DNA of 64,000 nucleotides from Anthopleura xanthogrammica. Taxonomy: Eukaryota; Cnidaria; Anthozoa; Actiniaria; Actiniidae. Where the stretch lies: positions 17,940,228 to 18,004,227 of the forward strand of contig OZ025208.1 in NCBI GenBank assembly GCA_964019055.1, written 5' to 3'. The stretch's first letter is position 1; each line of letters starts with the position of its first letter. The notes below the pieces were generated by a model. The model saw only the letters and a program-made list of their open reading frames with translations. It searched no databases and was not told the DNA's origin. Below, piece after piece: positions 32,257 to 43,501 of the stretch. Position numbers and translations under genes: made by a program.

Positions 32257-32377
32257 GTAATCTTGTTCTTGATGTTCTAGCAAGGATTAGAAGTTGTTTT
32301 AAAAAAAAAGCATATGTGAGGTTTTTAATAAAATCATATAACAATAGATGCTGTTGTCTTGTTTCCATTTATCTTCA

Positions 32378-33416
32378 TCAAGAATCTTTGTCTATACTTG
32401 TCATGTTCCTCTTCAATCTGAGATACTAAAAACAGAGAAAAAATCAGTCACCCTTCAGGGATATAAGTAATAGAAAATGGCTATCCCTGAGGAAAGGGGG
32501 GGCAATAGCTCCTGCATCACTGCAGGGAGGAGGCAGCCTTGCAAAAAAAGACAACTATTGGAGGTGTCTGGGTATAGTAGGTGTCTGGGTATGGGTGGCA
32601 TCCTCGTATGGGTGGTGTCTGGGTATTGGTGGTGTCTGGGTACTGGTGGTGTCTGGGTATGGGTGGTGTTATGGTATGGGTGGTGTCTGGGTATTGGTGG
32701 TGTCTTGGTACTGGTGGTGTCTTGGTACTGGTGGTGTCTGGGTATAGGTGGTGTCTTGGTATGGGTGGTGTCTTGGTATGGTAGGTGTACGTCTGGGACA
32801 TGTGTCTGGGTATGGGTGGTGTCAGTGGCAGGTGTCTGGGTATAAATATAGTGGGTATCTTTTAATGAAATACATGGATGATGAGCATCTTACATTTTTT
32901 CTGCTTTCTATAGCCTGCTGAGTCCATAGTAATTCCATTGCTATCTGTCTCTCTTTTCCTGTAAGTCCTTGTCACTGATTGTAGTGTCATCACTAACAGC
33001 ATCTAAGTTGGAAAGAAACCGTTAGTACTGTCCTTATCATTCATTGTACATATCCATGCACCTATACAGTTGAAGTTTGCTGATGAAAAGAGGCAAAAAT
33101 ATATCTGTTGGTTTTTTTAAATAGGCAAAGTGTAATAAGGCTTACCAAAGGATTTGTCTGTCATCCGACTATGTGTCAGTAAAGGATGTCTTGTTGATGT
33201 TACCCTGTCAGTCATTTCTGTGTCTCCTGATAAAATTGGAGTACTGTGCTGGGTATATATTTGCTTATCAACAGGACGTGGTGAATCACTTGTCATTATT
33301 TCATGTCCTTGTTGAGTCCTGAGTTCATTGTCTTCACCTAACCCAGGGTGGTTTTTCCTCACCAAGAAATGTTTCAACAAAGTTTTGCTGCAGTTTTCTC
33401 TGCACTGAGTCACTAA
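32378..33416 (-). pseudogene. 3' fragment of the IQCC-like gene
   Basis: Partial copy of the gene at 38882-40935. Equivalent of part of exon 2 at about 33416-33143, exon 3 at 33002-32894 and exon 4 at 32425-32378. The 5' exon with the IQ start is absent because the tandem-duplication junction cuts it at 33416. Exon 3 has lost one base (109 rather than 110 nt), giving a frameshift. It has no start exon or promoter of its own and is probably a relic. Confidence 0.8.
32560..32845. repeat. 18-bp minisatellite, left copy
   Basis: Units of the GGTGGTGTCTGGGTATTG type. It occupies the intron 3 position of the IQCC fragment. The unit is a multiple of three, so long open frames occur on both strands; they are repeat artefacts. 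Confidence 0.95.
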
Positions 33417-34292
33417 TATTTCTTGTACTCTTTTGGTGGCAACAAAAAGTATTCAGTGAGAAAGGAAAATGGACCGTATGGTGGATGTATGGCAAACATG
33501 TTCAGATGAATACCTTTAACTCTAAAAAGAGAAAAGAAAAATAAATTAGATTACAAGGGCTAGTTGTTAATGTGAGTTTGCTTGGTTGGTTTCCCTGTAG
33601 CCAGAAGTTAAATTCGAATGTTTGATTTCTGGTTGATGACGTTGCGTTATGCAAGTGATGGGGTCATTTATGGGTAACCTGTTTCTTCAGTTATTCGCAG
33701 AGAGACTAGTTGGACAACAGTTAGAAAAGAGCCCACTTTAGATGGAAAGAAAGCCTAATCCTTCCAAAATCTTCATCCAGACCTGTTTGTTTATATAATC
33801 CCTCGCTAAATTTTTTGATTTGTTAGGAAATGTTTTGTTTTATCATTGAAAGCCATGAATCTTGCTACATATGACCGCCAGTCTCCCCCTTGCACATAGT
33901 AGCTTTCGTGTTTCAGCCTGGCCATTAGCTTCACAAATATCCCAGCCGCACTCAGTGCACTAAATCCTTGTCTGTGGGGAGCTTCAGAAAACCCATAACC
34001 AGGAATGGATGGGCATATTATCTCATAAGCAAAGTCCCCTGAATCTTTCATTAGCAGTGGTATAACTTTATAAAACTCAAAGAAAGATCCAGGCCAGCCG
34101 TGTATAAATATTATAGGAATCAGTTTCTGACCCTGTTTGAGCTGTGGTTTAACGTGCCAAAAGTGGACCTTGATACCTTCAATTCTGGCCTCGAAGTTGG
34201 CAAAAGAATTAATGATATTTTCTTGATAGTTTGGTCTTCGTCTTTCTTGTCTCCCTTACCCCACCAACCATCTTTTATTGTTGGGACGACAT
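33417..34292 (-). pseudogene. EPHX1-like epoxide hydrolase, copy 3 relic
   Basis: It keeps part of exon 1 (HGWP region and GGDW, with Arg replacing Gly after the nucleophile motif), a shortened intron 1 and the 5' part of exon 2. Exons 3 and 4 are absent. Exon 1 has two internal deletions, removing the signal-anchor and the [17 protein letters not shown] segment, and the remaining ATG meets a stop within six codons. Its right end in transcription sense is the duplication junction at 33416/33417. Non-functional. Confidence 0.9.
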
Positions 34293-34638
34293 GTTAGTTT
34301 TTGCTAACTTCTGCTCGGGAGGAGAGGCGTTCCTGGAAATGGGCTTAAAATTGGTAGATAGGGAGGGGTGGGTAGTGAAAACCTGCTAAAATTTAGGACA
34401 AACTGACAAACTACAATATTGTTTCATTTTGTTCATGCTCGGTCATGGTATGGTTATCATAAGCCTGAAGTACTGCCCAGAATTTTCAGAATTAGAATCA
34501 GCTATCAGTATTGAGAAGCGGGCATTCCCCCTATCTTAACCCCCAGGGGAGTACGCCCAAGGGACAATATGACTCGGCAAATTGATTATACATATATATC
34601 AGATTTCATTAGTGGCGTTAGGCAAGTCCGGCTAGAAG

Positions 34639-37600
34639 ATGGCTAACTACAACTTGGTTTACTTTGATCTTAGAGGACGAGGAGAGAGCATAAGAATGGT
34701 TCTTGCTGTTGCAGGAGTCAAGTATACTGAAGAACGAGTGACTATGGAAGGATGGCCAGAATTAAAATCAAGTAAGTAATATATTCTCGCAGTGTTGCCT
34801 GCTGCCTTGTTGCCATATCGTTAAGGCTGCTTTAGTTGTAGATAGTTTTGTACTTCCCTTACTTTATTAGGGCATTAGCATTACAAAGTAGTATCTTATT
34901 ATTATTGTTGCTTATTGCAAAGAACCAGATCGTGGGCTAGAGAAGGTGGGATGGCTTGAGTCAGGTCGGATCTAGGAATCAAAGAAACGGTGGGCCGGAA
35001 AAACTCCGAAGCAAAAAAAAAAAAAAGAAAAAGAACGGCAAAATCGTCAAAGCAAAGGGGGAAGATGTGCCCTGTGAATCAGTTGTTGCTCCAGTGTCGC
35101 ATAATGCAGCAAGCCCTGCCATACTGAGTTGTATATATATTCGTTATGTTGCCAAGGGCTGCTTCTTTAAACTGAAAAACATGTTTAAGATCAGACGATG
35201 TATTGACGAAGTTGCTGCAAAGGCCATGGTCCACACCATGATAACATCGAAGTTGGACTATTGTAATGCTATACTATACGACCTGCCTGAATCTTCCCTC
35301 CAATGTCTATCGAGTGTTCAAAAGATGGCAGCTCGACTCATCACTCAATGCAGTAAATATGACCACATAACACCTGTCATGAAGCACCTTCATTGGCTCC
35401 CCATTCGTAAACGGATTGAATACAAAGTCCTAGTAACCATCCACAAGACTTTGAATGGCTTATCACCAGTATATCTAGCTGATCTCGTACACAAGAGGCC
35501 TAACAAAGGAACAAGAGCTGACAGCAACAATGATCTCTTGGTGCCAAGAATTAAGAGAAGCTCCTTCGGTGGACGAACCTTCGGGTTTGCTGGCCCTAAG
35601 TTATGGAACTCTTTTCCAAAACATCTAAAACTAGGCGCTCTTGGAGCGTTCACTGGGTTGCCTGTGCGAGAGCTCGCCCACTCTCCATTATTTCTTACCA
35701 AAGTGTTCCTTTTGGGTTCAAAGTCCCCCTTTATTAAAAAAACATTTTAAATTCTAGTAAGACATTAGTGTTGCGTTACTGACTTGTCAACGCATATTAG
35801 ATTTCTACTTGACCTACTAGAGTACCTTTCAAGACTAGCTGATGAAATAAACATATCTATTTCAGTATCGAAACTGTTCGCTTCAAAACAAACGTTTTAT
35901 CAATGTAAATACTCTTAGCCAAAATGTGTTTAACTGGTCATTTGTTTTTCCCTCAGTTTTTGTTTTCTGTATTTTCATAAATGGAAATATTCAACAAGGA
36001 GTCTTGGCAGTTCGCTTTCTTGTAGATCACTATCAGCTCGTCTGACTTCTACAAGTTCTTGGAGTCAGCTTTCATCAAAGCTTTGTTTGTCACTCGTTTT
36101 GTAGTTTGTCTCTCGTTCTGTAGTTTGTCTCAGTATATTCTTTTGTATCTGAGATCTGGTAAGATCTAGTTTGATCATAGCTAGGTAGTTTATAGATTCT
36201 CTTAGTCTATTTTGACTAGTTTGTCTAGTTCTACGATTCTCATACCGTAGTTTGCTCATAGATTCTTAGAGATAGCTCATAGATTCTCAGACTTCTCTCT
36301 TTGAGTATGTGGACCAACCCGTTCCAAAATCGCTCATTAACATCTTTTAGTGTGTGTCTACCACGTACGGCGTGTGTGTTTGTAAGTAGTTTAAGCGTAG
36401 CGTTAAAAAACCTAAAGACAATAGTACGCAACATGCCTACAGACAAAATAGTACTTCACGAACCCTGAACGAATGAATTAATGGTGACACAACACTAAAA
36501 ACTATAAATACATCGATGTCGTGTGACAACTTCATTGGACATTGGACATTGTTTACAAATTCTCGACCAATCATGACGTGTGAAATTATGGTCTACCTGA
36601 CGCCCGAAAAACGGATCTCATTTTAAGACTGGTTTGCTACCATAGCAACCCAGTAATTAACCAACGATACGAACCGCTTCAAAAAAGAACTTAAGACATT
36701 TATTTTTAGATCTGTATATAGCTCTTAATCGTTTTCATATTATTAGTTTTTTCCTAGATTTCTTATTATTATTAGGAATAATTTTTCATATTTATGCATT
36801 TATTAGTTATTTTATTAATTTTAATAGTTAGGGATACACCGAGTCGAGGTATGGCGGCCGATTTGAGTGGCTGTTGTTCGGGACTGGCTGGCCTCATGTT
36901 CATGTAGAAACATAAAGCGTTTTCGCGTGTGTGGGGGGCTGGTCAGTCTGGGGCGGTGGTTGCTTGAATTGGTCGCTGTATTTCGATTCGGTGTATAGGA
37001 TATATATTTTTTAACTAGATTTTTGGCATGTTGGACTGTGAAGCGTATATATATATGGCGCTATATAAATGTAGAATATATTTATTATTATTATTATGTA
37101 TACAGCTCTTTATCCCACACCAAAGAAAATACAGCCAATCAGAAAGCAGGAAAACCATTGTATATCTGTCGGTATTTCACCCTTCCTTCCCATCATGCAC
37201 GGCGCGTTGAATCTACGCATTTGCATTTTCTATGGTGTGGGATAAATCGGTTATACGATGGTTTCTCGTGACATACAGTGGATATCCCACTCGTCACTTG
37301 TATTTTCTTTGTATAAACACTCGCCTATAAAGGCTCGTGTGTATACTAGAAACTACAAGTGACTCGTGGGATATTCCATGGTATGCCACTCGAAACCATT
37401 GTATAACTAGTACGGGGCATGGGTCAACCAAGAGTCATAAACCATTTTTACAGAATTTATTTACTATTTTCAAAACAAAGAATAATGTAAAAAATAGTGT
37501 ACTGTTTATTGTCACTATCTAGTTATTCGTTTTTAATATGAGGATTTGGATCATTTCAGGTGGCAGATGCCCCTTTGGACAGTTACCCATATTAGAGCTT

Positions 37601-38761
37601 GGAAATGGGCGTATACTCAGCCAGTCTACCGCAATACTCAGGTTTCTTGCCCTGGAAAACGGTAATTAAGTACCAAGCGATCCTAGTTCATCAAAGTAAA
37701 GGATAACAATCAACAACCTTCTTCTATTCTCCATACTGAATGGGCAATACACTTGAATATACCTCTCTCTTTTATTTGAAGATTTTTCTTTGGATTCTCC
37801 AGATTTCCTTCCTCCTTTAAAACCAACATTCTAAATTCCAATCCAGTCTGTGAATTAGCTGTACCCTGATATAGATCATCTAAGAGGTCACTTCCAGGTA
37901 CAGTACAGCAGACAAGCATGCAATAGTGAAGACTAATCCTGTTGATATACAATCTACACCTGCAGGGGTAGCTCCTGATGATGCTTATGAACGTGCAAGA
38001 GCTGACATGATTGTAGATTCTGTCAAGGATATGGAAGAGAAGATGGCAATGCTTTTCTGGGAAAAGGACGAACAGCGCAAGGTAATGAATGTTGTATTAT
38101 GAAACTTAATAATTAGATTACAGATGGTTGCCAAAATTTCTTCATCTGACTTCTTTGGTAATTCTTTTGCATCCCCGAACAACTATCTGAATTGTGAATT
38201 TTATTTCACTTTTTCTTGTTCATTTTATGATCCTCAGTACGATTCCAATTGCAACAACCTACTTACATTCCACAGAAATGTGTTCAAACTGAAGTGGTTA
38301 TCTTAAGATTATTGTTGTATATATTTAGGCACAGCTGAAAACATCCATTTATGAAGACAATCTTCCAAAGTTGATGGGATTCTTAAGCAAATTACTGGAA
38401 GGAAACAATGGTGGGAAAGGTTATTTTGTGGGAAATAAGGTGAGCGATATTCATTAATACAAACATGAGAGAAATCTTTCTTGGTGACCACATATACCAC
38501 TAGTATACTTGGAGTATGAAGGTCAAACATCCATGCAATTACCAACATAACATTGTTACATTTATTACCTAGATTTCCTATGCTGACATCAATGTGTTTG
38601 GGCTTTTCAATGGATACTTTGGAGAGGGGAAGTTAGAAGTTCCTGAGCAACTCAAGGCATTTCCTCTCCTGGTTGATTTGTACAACAGAGTCATGAATGA
38701 ACCTAAGATTTTAGAATATCTCAAGAAAAGAAAACCCAATCCAGATTGGTATCCTTACTAG
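34639..38761 (+). CDS. sigma-class glutathione S-transferase, copy B (216 aa, 5 exons)
   Basis: Cytosolic GST that conjugates glutathione to electrophiles; sigma-class members also include prostaglandin-D synthases and S-crystallins. Exons: 34639-34771, 37560-37661, 37966-38081, 38329-38439, 38573-38761, 651 nt with consistent phases. Tyr8 in LVYFDLRGRGES is the expected catalytic tyrosine. FGQLPILE and the QSTAILRF segment form the glutathione-binding thioredoxin fold, followed by the all-helical domain (RARADMIVD, YADINVFGLF). Intron 1 is 2.8 kb because a LINE and other elements inserted there. It ends 120 bp from the convergent IQCC 3' end. This is probably the only working GST in the block. 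Confidence 0.92.
35130..37095 (+). mobile_element. 5'-truncated non-LTR retrotransposon (LINE) in GST copy B intron 1
   Basis: Absent from the paralogous intron of copy A. It encodes the C-terminal part of a LINE reverse transcriptase: the SKLDYCNAILYDLP and KMAARLI motifs, then HWLPI, LNGLSPVYLADL and GPKLWNSFP, resumed after an interruption by NRFKKELKTFIF (about 36668-36705). The 3' end has a GGCGCTATATAAAT motif and a short TTA microsatellite tail typical of L2/CR1-like ends. GTATA at both borders may be a short target duplication. Dead copy. Confidence 0.85.
35652..36654. mobile_element. 1-kb insertion nested in the LINE
   Basis: It interrupts the LINE coding sequence between the KHLKLGAL and TNRFKKELK segments. 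The borders read ACTGGGTTGC and GCAACCCAGT, a 10-bp inverted repeat. No transposase ORF and no clear target duplication. The interior has repeated TAGTTTGTCT words near 36095-36130. Confidence 0.6.
37100..37412. mobile_element. two adjacent foldback elements in GST copy B intron 1
   Basis: A first hairpin pairs TTTATCCCACACC (about 37110) with GGTGTGGGATAAA (about 37234-37246). A second pairs GGTTATACGATGGTTTC (about 37249) with its inverse near 37410, with CAAGTGACTCGTGGGATAT arms inside. Both are absent from GST copy A. No ORF. Confidence 0.6.
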
Positions 38762-38881
38762 GTAATCTTGTCCTTGATGTTCTAGCAAGGATTAGAAGTT
38801 GTTTTAAAAAAAAAGCATATGTGAGGTTTTTAATAAAATCATATAACAATAGATGCTGTTGTCTTGTTTCCATTATCTTCA

Positions 38882-40935
38882 TCAAGAATCTTTGTCTATA
38901 CTTGTCATGTTCCTCTTCAATCTGAGATACTAAAAACAGAGAGAAAAAACAGTCACCCTTCAGGGATATAAGTAATAGAAAATGGCTATCCCTGAGGAAA
39001 GGGGGGGGGGGGGGGGTGGGGGCAATAGCTCCTGCATCACTGCAGGGAGGAGGCAGCCTTGCAAAAAAAGACAACTATTGGAGGTGTCTGGGTATAGTAG
39101 GTGTCTGGGTATGGGTGGCATCCTCGTATAGGTGGTGTCTGGGTAATGGTGGTGTCTGGGTATAAGTGGTGTCTGGGTATGGGTGGTGTCTGGGTATTGG
39201 TGGTGTCTGGGTATAGGTGGTGTCTGGGTATGGGTGGTGTCTGGGTATAGGTGGTGTCTGGGTATGGGTTGTGTCTTGGTATGGGTGGTGTCTGGGTATT
39301 GGTGGTGTCTGGGTATTGGTGGTGTCTGGGTATTGGTGGTGTCTTGGTATGGGTGGGGTCTTGGTATGGTAGGTGTCTGGGAGATGTGTCTGGGTATTGG
39401 TTGTGTCTTGGTATGGGTGGTGTCTGGGTAATGGTGGTGTCTGGGTATTGGTGGTGTCTTGGTATGGTTGGGGTCTTGGTATGGTAGGTGTCTGGGAGAT
39501 GTGTCTGGGTATTGGTGGTGTCTTGGTATGGGTGGTGTCTGGGTAATGGTGGTGTCTGGGTATAAGTGGTGTCTTGGTATGGGTGGTGTCTGGGTAATGG
39601 TGGTGTCTGGGTATAAGTGGTGTCTTGGTATGGGTGGTGTCTGGGTATAGGTGGTGTCTTGGTATGGGTGGTGTCTTGGTATGGTAGGTGTACGTCTGGG
39701 ACATGTGCCTGGGTATGGGTGGTGTCAGTGGCAGGTGTCTGGGTATAAATATAGTGGGTATCTCTTATAAAATACATGGATGACGAGCATCTTACATTTT
39801 TTCTGCTTTCTATAGCCTGCTGAGTCCAAAGTAATTCCATTGCTATCTGTTCTCTCTTTTCCTGTAAGTCCTTGTCACTGATTGTAGTGTCATCACTAAC
39901 AGCATCTAAGTTGGAAAGAAACCGTTAGTACTGTCCTTATCATTCATTGTACATATCCATGCACCTATACAGTTGAAGTTTGCTGATGAAAAGAGGCAAA
40001 AATATATCTGTTTTTTTTTTAAACAGGTGTAATAAAAGTGTAATAAAAGTGTAATAAGGCTTACCAAAGGATTTGTCTGTCATCCAACTATCTGTCAGTA
40101 AAGGATGTCTTCTTGATGTTACCCTGTCAGTCGTTTCTGTGTCTCCTGATGAAACTGGAGTACTGTGCTGGGTATACATTTGCTTATCAACAGGATGTGG
40201 TGAATCACTTGTCATTATTTCATGTCCTTGTTGAGTTCTGAGTTCATTGTCTTCACCTAACCCCGGGTGGTTCATGTTGTTATCTATGGAGCCTGTTTTG
40301 ACAGTATGTGTAGGTTTTTTTTCCTCACCAAGAAATGTTTCATCAAAGTTTTGCTCCAGTTTTCTCTTCACTGAGTCACTAACAAAATTACCAGGTATTT
40401 CAGAAGTATCTCTAGGAAGTGTTTCTTGATTATCTGTTGTTGGATATAAAGCTGATATATCATCTATTTTATCACAAACATCTTGTGTTAATGTTCTGTC
40501 TTCATCTACTCCACCAGGTTCAACATGGTTGTTATCATTCTCATCATGTAAGCTTAATGAATTATTGTCCTGTGTTTTTTCTTCATTTGTAATCAACAAA
40601 GGAAAAGATAGAACTTGTTTCTTTGAAGGCCACACGACATGAAAATCTTGTCCATCCAGCTCGTGCACAATTTCTCCAAACTCTTTTTGTACTTGTTTTA
40701 GCTTTGATCTTACTGTATACCCTCTGAAATGACACTGATGAAAAAAATTAAATTACGATGAAAATGGGTCAAATTCAAGACGTTCAAAACTGCAAAAAAA
40801 GTTATGTTTAAAAAAAAGATATTTCATATAGAGTGCACATGTACATTTGAGCAATAACTTGGTGTGTAAGTGGAGATATTTACCTACCTGCAGACAAGTG
40901 ACTGCTGTTTCTCGTCTTGTCAAATCTGCCGCCAT
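38882..40935 (-). CDS. IQCC: IQCC-like IQ-motif protein (291 aa, 4 exons)
   Basis: Resembles IQ domain-containing protein C, a poorly characterised IQ-motif (calmodulin-binding) protein. Exons (minus): 40935-40888, 40734-40065, 39905-39796, 38929-38882, 876 nt with consistent phases. The IQ motif spans the first junction (AVTCLQ-CHFRGYTVRSKL), followed by FGEIVHELDG. The family's conserved C-terminal block is present (AMELLWTQQAIESRKN-YLRLKR), with its last part in a 48-nt terminal exon. The middle is acidic, Asp/Ser/Thr-rich and likely disordered. Intron 3 holds a large 18-bp minisatellite. It is head-to-head with archease and convergent with GST copy B. The start ATG is in MAADLTRRE; an upstream in-frame extension exists but is not needed. 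Confidence 0.85.
39075..39745. repeat. 18-bp minisatellite, right copy, in IQCC intron 3
   Basis: Same unit family as 32560-32845 (GGTGGTGTCTGGGTATNG with TCTTGG variants) but more than twice as long. It also contains an AGGTGTCTGGGAGATGTGTC interruption repeated at about 39371 and 39486. Long open frames across it on both strands follow from the 18-bp period. Confidence 0.95.
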
Positions 40936-41151
40936 TTTGATTCTTGCACTGCGCAGAATCAGCATGTAATACCGCTGACAGGTAGGTAGGTAGCAATCGC
41001 GGATGCACAAACATGTTGAAAGTGAACGAAGGTGGTTGCATTGGAATTATTTATATACAATAGAAGAAACTGGTCCTAAAAATCTGTCATATCATTTTCC
41101 AGCTTTATTTAATGTCCTCTGGTAAGGTTAAAATAACCTTGACACAAAATA
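40936..41151. promoter_or_regulatory. likely bidirectional promoter, IQCC / archease
   Basis: Only 216 bp separate the start codons of the minus-strand IQCC-like gene and plus-strand archease, so both promoters must lie in or around this interval. An ACCTACC/GGTAGGTAGGTAG block at about 40979-40992 echoes CTACCTGCAG near the IQCC donor. No TATA box is convincing. Confidence 0.6.
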
Positions 41152-43501
41152 ATGGCTGCAGTTTGTAATGATAGTAAAGGAAAAAAGTACGAATGTAAGG
41201 AAACTATTACTTTTTTCTCCTTTAGTTATCAATCAGTTTGCTTTATATTCACCTATTCAATAATCCTAATCGTGTATCCAAATGGTTTCCCTTCACAAAG
41301 TACATTGTACCACCAGATATTACTTAGTTTTCTTGCCCCCACCCCTCCCCTCCAGGGGTGGTGCATGATCATTCATACTACACAAAGTCTTCTCAGTCAT
41401 TTCTTTGGCTTATATATATATATATATATGAAGACTTTTTGATAAAGTCGAAAATTTGGCTGTAAAGGTTTATTATCCAGTTTTTTGATAATTTATATAT
41501 ATATATATATATTATATATATACATATAATAATGATTGTTAATTCTGATTTTAGATCTTGATCACACAGCTGATGTACAGTAAGTATATTTATTATACAT
41601 TTTACTCACTATCTTGCTTCTGATTGGCAGAGAGCCCTCAGCCAATCCCTGATATCGTGTGAACTTGACATGATAAATGTATTATCTGTAGGTTTTACCT
41701 ACAGATAATACATTTATCATGTTGAGTTCAAAGGTCACAATGGAAATGGAAATACGTTTGCTATTTTTTCAAAAGAAGAATTAAATCTCTATTCGTAGTT
41801 TACAAAATGTATAATAAAACAATTATTGACGGCTTCGGCAGATAACACGGCCTTGGTCTTGATAATTTACGATATCATGCTCAACCTCATCCAATAATTG
41901 TTTATTGATACACTATAATATTTTCAACATAACCTAGTAGCTAGGGAACAGACATTATCCATTGGGAGGGGGGAGTGAGCAACTCTGCAGAAATGCAGAC
42001 GTTTCTAAACTTGATAGATATAGCAGCCAAAACACAAGAAAGATGCTTTCTCTAGATGCCTGAATTTGCAAGTAAACATGGAAATTTTGAATTGCATTTT
42101 GAATTGTTTTCTGTCTCTCTTGCAGACTCCATGCATGTATCCTTTGCCTTAGTTAACCCTCTATTTGTTATCTTAAAATGCATGTGGATAATTATTGCAG
42201 TATTCTTCATTCTTATTAAATATTGTCGCAGCTATCTATAACTCTCCTTAACATTGTACACAGGGGGTGATGATTTAAAGGAAGCTTTTGAGCAGGTATA
42301 AATATGTGAAAGAATTTGAATATTTGAAAATTTTTCATTCAACCAAGTCTAACTATTTTTGCCATGCAGGCTGCAGTATCAATGTTTGGTTACATGACAG
42401 AACTTGAAACAGTAGACATTGTAGAAGAGAGAACAATAGAAGCAGAAGGTAAGGACTCCACATCTATTTGTTTTATTTGTTATAAGTTATTAGTTGTAAG
42501 TTATATTTTACATATAGCCCTAAAGATGGCCAATATGGCTGAAAGCTGGGCAATAAATAGAATTATTATAAACATAAACATGGACATAAAATCCTTATTC
42601 AAAACCATTTTTCTTTTTAGGCGATGATATGATATCACTTTTATTTCACTTCTTGGATGAGTCTTTGTTTTTGATGTGTTGTGATCCGTATTTTATTGTT
42701 AAGGTAATGTTATGATTTTTGTTAAATAATTCATGTCTATGATGATGATTATTATGTAATGTTGATAGTCAGGTAGTGGTGGAGATGATGATGTTGTTGA
42801 TGATCATTAATTAATTGGTATGATAATTACATATAGTGATAATAGATAAGCACCATGTACGGAGATATCATATTGCGCACTCAGGCTTATGGGAGGTGGA
42901 TTAGGGATCAGTCGTCAGATTGTTGTTCTTCTCGCAAGGGTCACAGTCACAGTGGTCAGTGATGTCAATGATGATCATGATTATGAGGATTATCATTTAT
43001 TTCAATTGATAATGATTTAGAGCTAATTATCATTTCTAGCTGCTCTCATGACTTTCATCCATCCAAAATAAATAATTAATAAATAAATAAATTAATATTT
43101 TTAAATAATTTAACATAATTTTTTATTTTGTTTAGGAAGTTGAGATTACTGAATTTGACAAGGAAAATTTTAAAATAAAAGCTGTTGAGTGAGTACAAGT
43201 GATAATGTTGTGTAGCACTACACTATCAGACTGTCATATATACTGATATTGCATTATAATTTTTATTTTCAGAAGAGGGGAAGACTTTGATCTTGACAAG
43301 CATCCCCAGGTAGTTTTAAAAATTGAAATTTTGTAAAAATTATTATTTTTTATTTGTGGCTTGCTAGCATAATCTCCAGATGATTCACTGGTTGCATTCT
43401 TTTTTTTTCAGGGCACGGAGGTGAAAGCAATTACATATTCAAATATGCAAGTATATGATAATGAAGGGAAGCATGAGGTGTTTGTCATCATTGATATTTA
43501 G
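41152..43501 (+). CDS. ZBTB8OS: archease, tRNA-splicing ligase cofactor (150 aa, 9 exons)
   Basis: Archease activates the RNA ligase RtcB, which joins tRNA exon halves and, in animals, XBP1 mRNA. Exons: 41152-41194, 41555-41579, 42126-42136, 42264-42295, 42370-42448, 42621-42703, 43136-43188, 43273-43309, 43412-43501; 453 nt, all GT-AG, phases consistent. The joined protein reads through the family's hallmark segments: YEYLDHTADVQLHAWGDDL, AVSMFGYMTE, LLFHFLDE, HPQGTEVKAITYSNMQVY and the terminal VFVIIDI. The Asp of DHTAD is the expected metal-binding residue. Exon 3 is only 11 nt, a true microexon needed for the LHAW motif. The symbol is that of the human orthologue. Confidence 0.93.
41669..41721. 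repeat. perfect 25-bp-arm hairpin in archease intron 2
   Basis: Arms of 25 bp (CATGATAAATGTATTATCTG...) around a 3-base TTT loop match without error. Outside them the flanks remain partly inverted (TGTGAACTTGA / TCAAAGGTCACA). It lies inside a larger possible TIR element at about 41620-41900. Confidence 0.9.

Noticed and set aside
35390..35701. 103-aa minus-strand frame
   Set aside because: Antisense of the LINE reverse-transcriptase tail.
39037..39840. Long open frames (209-267 aa) of PRHHPYPDT-type repeats on the minus strand, and plus-strand WCLGMGGVW frames
   Set aside because: They follow from an 18-bp minisatellite whose period is a multiple of three. Only the 110-nt IQCC exon at 39905-39796 overlapping one of them is real.
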